Below, piece after piece: positions 55,209-64,000 of a DNA stretch of 64,000 nt. Under the pieces are notes generated by a model that was not told the DNA's origin, did not search any database, and was given only the letters and a program-made list of their open reading frames with translations. The stretch covers positions 53,294 through 117,293 of the forward strand of contig JAZAYU010000945.1 of assembly GCA_038501625.1 (NCBI GenBank). Direction: 5' to 3'. The stretch's first letter is position 1; every line of letters begins with the position of its first letter. The DNA is from Corbicula japonica (taxonomy: Eukaryota > Mollusca > Bivalvia > Venerida > Cyrenidae). The translations under genes and the position numbers were made by a program.

Positions 55209-58138
55209 CAGTTACAGAGCTGAAATATATCGTAGTTGCATAAAAAAGTGAAACATGCATATCAGGAATCGCCACACTCACAAAACACAGCCTCCACATA
55301 CAGCAAAAAAGTAGAGGAAAAGAGAGCATGTTTGTTGTAAGTATGTCAAATTCAAATATTTACACTTCAACTTCGTCCTCTACGATGAAGTCTTATTCAT
55401 TTATAGAATCATAATTTCCAATGGTAAACAGTGTGACGTAATAATTTTAAAGGCGTGGCTATAGTAGAACCGTTCACAATTTATTGGACGTTGCACAATG
55501 TTTTTACGTGTGACGTCGCCGTGCACGCACGTTTTGCCACGAGTTGCTGCGAAAAAGCGTGATGTCATTCACTTTATCGTCAACCTAGCTGTTCCAACAG
55601 CCATTCGAAAAAGCCGTAATATCACAAATTCTTCTAGTTATTTCTGTATTAATGAGATTTTTAATGAGTGTAAATATAAGGATTGAATCGATATTCTATG
55701 ATTTCCATTTGGGTATGAAAACCAGTTGGATTGTTTAAAGTACGCGTGAAGCCCTTCGGGCTTCACACACTTTAAACAACCCAACTGTTTTCCATACCTA
55801 AATGGAGATCATCGAATATCGATTCAATCCTTAAATACGACGCCACAAACAATTAACAAAAAATGGAACCCTTAGGGTTAAAACCTCGGAATGGTCAGCA
55901 AAACAATTCTAATGTCACAAAACAAGTACAAGTTGTCTTGGTGAAATAACTTTAACCCACCCAACAGCTCAACAAGGCCATATATATGAGGTTCTAGTCC
56001 TAAGATAATAAAACTGAAAATAGAGACCTGTCTCAAATCTCAAGCCTCCATTTGATCCAATGAGATGCTTGAAATTTTCGGCCCTAAAGTAACAGACTTC
56101 TTCCTGTGCCAAAGATGGTAAAATTCACTCTAAACACCAAGTCTTAAATCTCCTGCATGGCATTTAATGGATTCATTTCAACCAATCTGGCGTTTGTCCA
56201 TGATCATAGAGATAAAGAGAGAGAGAGGCTGTAGAGAATGTCTGTTTGTATTTTTGTTGTGTTTTTTTTTCCATGCTAGTATGCATGAATTCTTTTAAAT
56301 AAGTTCGGACATACATGCAAATATAACATGCATGTTGCGAGGACACTATATCATAGCTGTAAATCATCAATTTGAATCTGCCACAAGCACTATGAATATA
56401 TGAATAGGCTGCTGGATAGATCTGGAAAGGCCTGAGAGTTGTTATACATGTAAACCTATATTCGGCATTCAATCGGTTGTCTTGATGTAATGAGTATTGA
56501 TGAGGTACTTACTGAAGCAAGGGTCCTCTAGTTGGCATCTAGCGCCCACAAATCCTGCTTGACAAAAGCATTTCCCATTTTGACAGAATCCTCCATTCAA
56601 ACACGGTGAAATGGTGCAATCAAAGTCTTCTAAAATCTCACAAAATGTACCCTGCAATATATTTCAGATAGAAATTAAGGATCTGGTGAAAAAATGATAT
56701 TTTTAGCATTTTTTGTTATTTTTAGAAAGAATAAACTTAAAGGTGTATTCAATAATTTTTGCTAAACAATCTTCATAACTAGATGGGTGTTCAGTTGAAC
56801 ACTTGTGTCGACCTCTGGTGCTTTCGGAATAAAAATGCAAGTACAAAAAGGGGCATAACTCCATCAAATGTGACCATGACCTTAAGAATATAGTATCGTC
56901 ACGAGCGTATTGTCATAGGGAATATAATTTGAAACTTTGATGAAGAAATAATAATAAATGGCAAAGTTATAGCGAACGTTTAGTTTTCATATAAAGGGGA
57001 ATAACTCCATCAAGTGTGACCTTGACCTAAAGAACGTGGTATTATCAGGACCGTGTTGTGAAAAGGAATATAATCTGAAAGTTTGATGAAGAAATATTAA
57101 GAAATGGCAAAGTTATAACCGATGTTATGTTTTCGTAAAAAGGAAAATAACTCCATCAAATGTGACCTTGACCTTAAGAATGTGGTATCATCACGAGCCT
57201 GTTGTCATAAGGAATATAATTTGAAAGTTTGATAAAGAAATATTAAGAAATGGCAAAGTTATAGCCAACGTTAAGTTTTCGTGACGGACCGACGGACTGA
57301 CGGACGGACGGACGGACAAAGCGGTCCCTATGTATCGCCATTTCTTCGAAAGGGCGACACAAAAAACTGGCATATCAAGTCAAGTATGAATTTAATAAAA
57401 GAATAATTTAGCTAAACTATGATGTTTCTGTTCATGTTGCATTTAAAATTTCTTTATTATATTAATTATTAATTTATTTATTAATAATTATTTTATTAAT
57501 TTATTTAAATTGAACATGCATATTTCACTTTTTTATGAACGTTGAAGCATTAAGAAATGCAAATGAAAATGGTTAAGATCTAACTTAATATATGGAACTT
57601 CACAGGAAAAGGTGTCTCTGGTCATACAGTTTGACATATAAGTTGCTACAATATTTAAAAAAAACTGACAAATTATATATTGTTCCTGATATTTGTTTTT
57701 CAATATTTTGACTATGTCATGTATTTTTATTATAAAATACATAATAAGCAATATCATCTGCTCAACTTTATGATGTCATTTCAAGAAATAACCTCAATAT
57801 CGCGAAGCCACTTTTTCCCGTGACATGCCCCATATATTTTCTGTATGACAGCTAGGTTAATATTATAAAACTGAGATTAGAAACCAGTCTCAAATCTCAA
57901 GCATCTGACTGGCTGACATGGCACCATTTCAGCCAATCAGATGCTTGAGACTTGGGACTGGTATCTATTCTCATATTATAATCTTGGGGACTGATATACC
58001 TCATATATTACATTTAAGTGCATGAAGGTACAGAATAAGCACTTACAGAAAAGCCAGATTTACACTGACAAACCGGCTGCCCATCCTTGATCCAACATTC
58101 ACCACCGTTCTTACATGGTAAGTTCATACACTGGTCAC
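54774..58138 (-). CDS. EGF-repeat extracellular protein, 3' part of gene
   Basis: Three exons on the minus strand join in frame: 58138-58047, 56651-56513 and 55003-54774. The junctions are consistent: phase 0 between the first two, restoring CKSGFSGTFCEILEDF, and phase 1 between the next, restoring EDPCFSQPCKNNGSC. The product covers about four to five EGF-like modules with PCKNGGEC, PCLNGGFC, PCKNNGSC and CFNGGTC signatures. Earlier exons lie beyond the window or are unrecognised. This is an extracellular or cell-surface modular protein; Notch-like, fibropellin-like or other EGF-repeat families cannot be told apart. The frame ends at TGA 54774-54776, but the terminal sequence is unusual and an alternative donor (GTAAGA at 54796) exists. 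Confidence 0.82.
55158..55206. repeat. (TAA)n microsatellite
   Basis: About 16 uninterrupted TAA units in the intron of the EGF gene. Confidence 0.95.
55238..55960. repeat. Short dispersed repeat A, copy 4, split by an insertion
   Basis: The left half is 55238-55331 (GTGAAACATGCATATCAGGA to AGAGAGCATG); the right half resumes at about 55836 (ACGACGCCACAAACAATTAA). About 500 bp, including a large palindrome, separate them. The ORF at 55498-55686 in the insert has no recognisable domain. Confidence 0.7.
55683..55836. repeat. 154 bp palindrome
   Basis: The arms (GATTGAATCGATATTC... and the reverse) of about 70 bp meet at GAAGCCCTTCGGGCTTC near 55750-55766. They differ by a few substitutions. 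It forms the right end of the insertion in repeat A. Confidence 0.85.
56513..56651 (-). CDS. Exon: EGF-like domain (PCLNGGFC)
   Basis: Acceptor TATATTGCAG, donor GTAAGT. Completes the previous EGF with GTFCE, codes a full EGF (CTISPCLNGGFCQNGKCFCQ) and starts the next (EDPCF). Confidence 0.85.
56775..57365. repeat. Tandem repeat block, about 140 bp unit, copy 2
   Basis: Four units with AACTCCATCAAATGTGACC, ATTAAGAAATGGCAAAGTT, ending GACGGACGGACGGACAAAGC then GGGCGACAC. Intronic. Confidence 0.8.
57593..57832. mobile_element. MITE-like element, GGGGCRCGTCA family, copy 3 (diverged)
   Basis: The right end TTTTTCCCGTGACATGCCCC and internal TTTATGATGTCATTTCAAG match copy 1; the left end TGGAACTTCACAGGAAAAGG is eroded. 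Confidence 0.6.
57861..57983. mobile_element. Foldback MITE, copy 2
   Basis: Same palindromic arms as 12304-12425 (CAGTCTCAAATCTCAAGCAT and its inverse). Confidence 0.7.
58047..58138 (-). CDS. Exon: EGF-like domain (PCKNGGEC)
   Basis: The acceptor TTAATAAAG is short on pyrimidines. It reads GDQCMNLPCKNGGECWIKDG and VCQCKSGFS, then donor GTAAGT. Enters in phase 1 and leaves in phase 0, inside the EGF module. Confidence 0.8.
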
Positions 58139-58893
58139 CTTTATTAAAACAATAGAGAAGTATTATTTTGCTATGTACTGGATAACAAGTGGTACCAAGT
58201 AATTGTACCCTCAATGCACATGGTTTTGTGTGTACCAGTAAATATTTACATAGCATTTAACCTGTGTGTATTATAATAATCATATTGCAGTATAGCATTA
58301 TGTTAACTCATTTAAACTTTTATTAGAAGAACCATTCTCAGCAAACTGCAATAAAATAAAATAAAATGAACTAATTACCCGACGGTCACTTGGTGTACTT
58401 ATCTGTCAGAAATGGATCCATTTTTTTTTCAATTTTATGTATCCTTTATCTTAATGTGGATGAAATCTGTGGTGATTATTGATACTTATATAATACAATC
58501 ATTCCTTCTGTATCTTTACACATTGTTTTATAATATACTATTCTTCGGGGAGGGCTATCATTAACGTTGTAAGAACTTGTTGCCAGACCCGTTTGCTTAT
58601 TGTTTTGTTTTCGAAATTGTATTTCTGCTGTGTTTGTAACTGATTGTATATGCAATAAAATATGTTTAAACTAAAACATTATGTTAGTTTTTAAAAATAT
58701 ACCAGTTCCTGATGGTATACCATTCTGAGTAAACTGTTTTAATTTTCCTATACTTTAACCCTTCTCTCTATATATACTAACGATTTTTTAGGTCAATATC
58801 ACAGCATATTCCAGCTAATAAGTAAATAATTGTATAATATCCAGATCAAATGGCTTAGCTGATCTGGATCTGCCCTGTTTTCCCATGCAATAA
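58139..58893. other. Gene-less stretch before the foldback element
   Basis: Contains a half copy (about 58783-58845) of the palindrome found complete at 60921-61055. Otherwise nothing recognised. Confidence 0.4.
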
Positions 58894-60081
58894 CACCGAG
58901 TCCAATCGTTCACTATAGGTCCCAGGAGGAGAACGCATGGATAGACCTCTTTTTCAGGAGGGAATTGGGTACTGTGGTAAGTAAATCGTCTCGCATTTCT
59001 TTAGTAATGCATATATCAGATAAGACATTGCCTATGCTGATCTCCTATATTTACTCTAAACAATGGTCATCTCACATTCGCCAAACTTTCGGTATCTTCT
59101 GAGAACATTCTCCACAACTGCACTAGATAATTGCAAAAAATGGCAAAATCGCTCTTTAAAAGCCAATATTTTGATAATTAAGCAAAGTTCTGAGCATTTG
59201 TTTCGTTCTAAATCTTCGTTTTACTTTTGTCTTCATATGCCATAAGCCTCCACAATTTTAAAGTCGTTTTAGGAGGATTTAGACCACAAGTTAGAAAATT
59301 TTCAAAATGAACGCATGGGTAGAAGTTTTCATCTATTTTCCAAATGAACGCATGGGCAGGAGGCATTTTAGAAATCCACGTTTTTTCGTTAATATCCCAC
59401 ATCAAATCGACTTTTTGGCTGTTATATTTCGCAGTATTTCATTCTGAACTGCTAAAATATCATTAAGATCAGTCTGTATTTTCGTAAGAAAATTCTGACA
59501 TCTTATCATAACTCCTATACTTCCCATTATGATATATTATTCTCTGCTTCAGATGTAAAATTTGATATTCATTTATATTGACACTAAAAAGCAAGAAACA
59601 CTAAATGAATGTTAAAGTATTTACTTCGACAATTCATGATTAACCCCCCTTTTTCTAACCTCCGCCATTTGTAATATTTAATAGAAAGAATTGAAAACAA
59701 AAATTATTATAGTTGATTTGGTCAATTGTCAATTAATTTAAGCTATATATTTTTATAGTTTTATGGTTCATTTTTATTACGCTGTCTCTAGAAGTACGCA
59801 TAATAATCGTAAATTAGAAAATGACTTGCATTTAATCAAATGCAGACGATAATCTTGTGTCTGACATTCGACCCTGAGTGATATTTGACCCGGCATATTT
59901 GAAATACATTGATCATTGATCTCAAATCTATCACTTAAACTGAAAAAACTTGTATTAATATTACAGAACTTGCGCGTCATGGATGACGAAGTGTCTAAAA
60001 TGAACCATAAAACTGTAATAAGATCAGTCTGTAGTTTCGTATCGGTAATATAAGCGATACCATAGGGCCTATATAGTTTTT

Positions 60082-60111
60082 AGACTTTCGCGCGCGCATG
60101 CGCGAAAGTCT
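60082..60111. repeat. 30 bp CG-rich palindrome
   Basis: AGACTTTCGCGC and GCGCGAAAGTCT are separated by GCGCAT, inside the foldback element. Confidence 0.85.
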
Positions 60112-60920
60112 TAAGCTAGAAGTCTAGAACACGGCGACGCGCAGTTTTTAACTTCCGGTGTATCACTGCGACATCGAGCGTATTCAAGTAAGCGGGGTTT
60201 TGTGGTCACCGCGAGAGCAGGCCGAAATGAAATGCAGACGTTTTAAGCACATTCAAGCACACAATTCCACGAAAGAATAGTGATCTATAGTACGTGTCCG
60301 TGTAATTTTGTAGCGTCCATGCCAAAAACTCCATCAAACAAATGTTGTGTGAAATCACGTTCAGCTACGTTAGTGAACAAACAGCTGAATATGCATGAGT
60401 AGTTTAGTTACGCCTGACAAGTTCCATAGTTGTGCGGCGTCAGAAAGTAGTGCATATTAAGAAAGTAAATTTATTACGAACGATGACGAACATTTGTACA
60501 GACAGTGCGACAAAGAAAAGAAGAAAACAATATTATGTTGTTGTTCAAACAAAAATTAAGGGATATTAAAAATCCAATTATAAAGAAATCAGTCACATGA
60601 TCAGTGACTAAACTGTATTCAGGTCAGCGAGAAACACGTCTCTTTTTATCAGGATGTTGTTTTGTTTTAGACAATTAACAGTTTAGCAATCTCTTATTAC
60701 TCTCTTAATTGAATTCGTTTTATCTCTAACCAGGAAATAACGGTTGTGCTTATCTTAACATTGGCCAATGCTTGTTTAATGCTGGCAATTACTCATCGGA
60801 GATGTAACATGATACTATGAATGAACATTCTCTACAAAGTTTAAGTAGCACCGCCTACTAATTAATATTAATAGCTTATGTCTCATTGATACTAGAAGTA
60901 TACTCTACAGGATTATACAA

Positions 60921-61055
60921 TTATTTACTTATTAGCTGGGAAATATGCTGTGATATTGACCTAAAAAATCGTAATTGACCGAGGCGATAGCCGAGGTCAA
61001 TAACGATTTTTGCGGTCAATATCAACGGCATATTTCCCAGCTAATAAGTAAATAA
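60921..61055. repeat. 135 bp palindrome
   Basis: TTATTTACTTATTAGCTGGG at the left and its inverse at the right; the centre is near GAGGCGATAGCCGAG. A half copy lies outside the element at about 58783-58845 in opposite orientation. Confidence 0.85.
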
Positions 61056-62299
61056 CTGTTTTATCACATGAACTATAAATAGTTATGTTTTAGAAATCTT
61101 CAATTAAGACTAATTTCAAGTGGACTCCGTGCGGCTTATCAAGCTAATTTGAACGATAAATGGCGCGAAATATAACGTCAACGGTAACGCGACGTAAATG
61201 ACGTCATTAAAATAACTATTATTACATGAACTATAAATAATATAAAAGATGGAAACTTTTGGGAGTTAATCATGAATTGTCGAAGTTAATACTTTAACAT
61301 TGGTGTTTCTTGCTTTTTGGTGTCAACATAAATGAATATCAAATTTTACATCTGAAGCAGAGAATAATGAATCATCATGGGAAGCATAGGAGTTATGATA
61401 AGATGTCAGAAATTTCGTTAGCATGATAAATAATTCCACGTTAATCTCAAAAACTATATAGGCCCTATGGTATCGCTTATTACCGATACGAAAATACAGA
61501 CTGATCTTAATGATATTTTAGCAGTTCAGAATGAAATACTGTGAAATATAACAGTAAAAAAAGTCGATTTGATGTGGGATATTAACGAAAAAAACGTTGA
61601 TTTCTAAAATGCCTCCTGCCCATGCGTTCATTTGGAAAATAGATGAAAACTTCTACCCATGCGTTCATTTGGAAAATTTTCTAACTTGTGGTCTAAATCC
61701 TCCTAAAATGATTTTAAAATTATGGAGGCTTATGGCATATGAAGACAAAAGTAAAACGAATATTTAGAACGAAATAAATGCTCAGAACTTTGCTTAATTA
61801 TCAAAATATTGGCTTTTAAAGAGTGATTTTGCCATTTTTTGCGATTATCTAGTGCAGTTGTGGAGAATGTTCTCAGAAGATACCGAAAGTTTGGCGAATG
61901 TTAGAAGACCATTGTTTAGAGTAAATATAGGAGATCAGCATAGGCAATGTCTTAATCTGATATATGCATTACCAAAGAAATTCGAGACGATTTACTTACC
62001 ACAGTACCCGATTCCCTCCTGAAAAAGCGGTCTATCCATGCGTTCTCCTCCTGGGACCTATAGTGAACGATTGGACTCGGTGAATAAAATCTGAGTGTAC
62101 GTATTGGTTCCACAATAAAGGTTTAAAGGGGCATAATGTGGTCAAGTTGTGGTTGAAAACAGCCAAAAATCAAGGTTTCTGACAGGACTAAGATGTTAAG
62201 CCATTGGCTTAATAATCTAAGCAGGTACCTTGAAAATAGTTAAACAACAAATGAGATTGTAAATACAATGTACATGATTTTGTGAGCAGAAATTCTTTA

Positions 62300-62690
62300 A
62301 ATATGTGATAGTGAAAATTGTTATTGCATGTCCTTGACATAATGTCTGCAAAACATTTAAATTAAGACTGTAAGTCATGCATGGTGAGGCTAAATTCTTT
62401 CAAAATAAAATATGGGACCGTGAAATTTGTTATTGAATAGCCTTGAAAATTTGTCCTCTTAACAGTGAAATTAATACTGTAATTCATGCATGGTGATGCA
62501 AAAAGTCACTAAGTATGTGACAGTGAAATTTGTTATTGACTTACCTTGACATTATGTCCACATAACAGTGAAATTAATAGGCCTACTGTAATTTGATGTA
62601 ACAAAAAATACAAGTATGTGACAGTGAACTTTGTTAATGAGTATGCCTGACACTTGGTAAAAACAGTGAGACTATTTATCCATGCATGGT
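62300..62690. repeat. Tandem repeat, about 105 bp unit
   Basis: Four units with TATGTGACAGTGAAATTTGT, CTTGACATTATGTCC and TTCATGCATGGTGATGC. Confidence 0.75.
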
Positions 62691-63259
62691 GTGCAATATG
62701 GGCCATAGATCATACAACAGAGATTGAAGACCAGTCACCATTTCAGCCAATCAGTTGCTTGTGATATGAACTGGTCTCTTGTTTTAGTTTTATGATCTTG
62801 GACCATGGTGTTCAGAGTGAGAATCACAATTTTAATGTTAATTACAATTATCTATACAACATGAAATGTATGTTATATACTCACTTACCAGCTGAAAATT
62901 GAAAATATGTTTATTGGATGAAGTTAAATCAATACAGACTTCACATACTGAGTGTGTATAACAGACTATACATAGTATAAATCTAAAAGAATTTTCAAGA
63001 GGCAACACTTGATTTTACAATGTAAGATTCTGTTTACACTAAATTTATTTGAAAAGTCACAGGTATGCAAAGCAAGTTCAGCACAGTGTTTCTATTAATA
63101 AACATAAAGTGAAATGCAATGTCCACACCCAGAAAACACAGGGCTAAGTGTGTAATATAAAGAGCAGAAAATTGTACAGAAAAATTATTTATACAAGAAT
63201 ATAGGCTTCTTGGTTGCTTAAGTTTGTAGTAATCATGAATGATATACACCAAAGCAGAA

Positions 63260-63390
63260 GGTTATAAAACTGAGATAGGAAACCAGTCTCAAATTTCAAG
63301 CATCTGATTGGCTGAAATGGCGACTGGTTGCCATTTTAGCCAATCAGATGCTTGAGATTAAGACTGGTTTCCATGCTCAGTTTTATAACC
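63260..63390. mobile_element. Foldback MITE, copy 3 (best preserved)
   Basis: The arms GGTTATAAAACTGAG and CTCAGTTTTATAACC close a near-perfect inverted repeat, with the core CAAGCATCTGATTGGCTGAA in both arms. Confidence 0.85.
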
Positions 63391-63404
63391 ATGGGCAAAA
63401 AAAT

Positions 63405-63890
63405 ATTAAATAAACCAATAACACTTATACACATGTACAGCAATGCTGTAAATGAAAATATCTAACAAAACCACCAATTGTTGTAAGGCTAATAGACTGA
63501 CATGTTATTTTTTAGACATGGTTATATAGCATGTGACAAACTAATGAATAAATTATACAATTATAGGTTTTATTGGTTATTTTAAATAATAAACCAATTA
63601 CACTTTTACACATTTCACAGGTTTATATAAAATCACTACTTAAATATGATCACCAACTGTTATACAGTAATAAAAGTTATTTTCTCAGATATATTAACAA
63701 AGCAAGAGTAACAAACTAATTAATGAGGACCTACAAAAAAGTGTTTAATTTGTTGTTTCATATAATAAACCAGTGTGAACACATGTAAATGAAAATATCT
63801 TAATTAATACATTTATATCCATCAATTGAAGAAGTGATTTTCTCAGATATGTTAACAAAGCAAGTGACAAACTAATAATATTTCATAATC
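63405..63890. repeat. Tandem repeat, about 190 bp unit
   Basis: Two to three units with AATAAACCAAT(A/T)ACACTT, ACACATGTAAATGAAAATATC, TATTAACAAAGCAAG and GACAAACTAAT. Confidence 0.7.
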
Positions 63891-63934
63891 ACAAGCCTTT
63901 ATTTCATGTGATATCCAGTTGGTCTTGGTTTTTA

Positions 63935-64000
63935 ATATAGAAGTCAAACTTGTATTAAGCAGCCACCCAAAGGGAGTGACAAAAAGAGGCTGCTTAGCAG
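63935..64000 (-). repeat. Dispersed repeat, right-edge copy (cut by the window)
   Basis: The minus strand reads GGGTGGCTGCTTAATACAAG and TTTGACTTC, the inverse counterpart of 105-181. Confidence 0.65.

Larger units (their letters stand above)
58894..62082. mobile_element. 3.19 kb foldback element with AATAA target duplication
   Basis: The left end CACCGAGTCCAATCGTTCAC is matched by the inverted right end (reverse complement identical over at least 30 bp). AATAA flanks it at 58889-58893 and 62083-62087. Inverted similarity runs for roughly 750 bp (58894-59650 against 61263-62082). One segment (AAACTATATAGGCCCTATGG) lies further inward on the left, near 60050-60080. No transposase is visible. 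The ORFs 59063-59405 are mirrored by the other arm and are not genes. Confidence 0.85.

Noticed and set aside
59063..59405. Protein-coding ORFs near 59.1-59.4 kb
   Set aside because: They lie in an arm of the foldback element and have mirrored counterparts near 61.6-61.9 kb.

Overview
The window looks like AT-rich, repeat-laden, intron-bearing genomic DNA of a lophotrochozoan invertebrate, most likely a bivalve mollusc. The reasons are phase-1 EGF and sushi exons, a tyrosine-recombinase (Ngaro-type) retrotransposon, a Penelope-like element, tRNA-derived SINEs, and many short tandem blocks of the kind common in bivalve genomes. The organism call is inference, because no species-diagnostic gene is present.

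Layout. (1) 1-9.3 kb is repeat DNA. A 5,055 bp element (182-5236) has long inverted ends built from an iterated GTCGC motif, a 5 bp target duplication and further nested insertions. It is followed by two same-length, apparently identical 663 bp direct repeats (5454-6116, 7239-7901). (2) 9.3-14.84 kb, plus strand, holds the 3' end of a secreted or extracellular gene with two CCP/sushi exons and three EGF exons, all phase 1. (3) 16.6-52.5 kb is dominated by a local gene family coding for a predicted single-pass membrane glycoprotein: signal peptide, somatomedin-B-like cysteine cluster, cysteine-rich repeats resembling Mth2/adhesion-GPCR ectodomains, one transmembrane helix and a basic tail. There are four copies. 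Copy 1 (minus) has a frameshift and a stop. Copy 2 (minus) is truncated and carries nested transposon insertions. Copy 3 (minus, 36166-38942) is intact in two exons. Copy 4 (plus) lacks its 5' part and has one nonsense codon. The roughly 3 kb flank upstream of copies 1-3 is also triplicated and carries an extra N-terminal gene stub each time. (4) A degraded Ngaro-like retrotransposon (30585-35854) sits between copies 2 and 3. LINE, SINE, Penelope-like and MITE insertions are scattered through the array. (5) 54.5-58.1 kb, minus strand, carries three EGF exons of a second extracellular gene, whose last exon runs into a 36 bp (12-residue) repeat interrupted by TGA. (6) 58.9-62.1 kb is a 3,189 bp foldback element with an AATAA target duplication. 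The window ends in tandem repeats and a second copy of the repeat found at its left edge.

The host genes that can be supported are extracellular or cell-surface proteins. The best candidate for something undescribed is the array of receptor-like ectodomain proteins that stop after one transmembrane helix where related receptors would have seven. Other unusual signals are the GTCGC-iterated inverted-repeat element, the nested insertions in copy 2, the Ngaro hairpin array with paired base changes, and the UGA-at-cysteine repeat at the end of the EGF gene.
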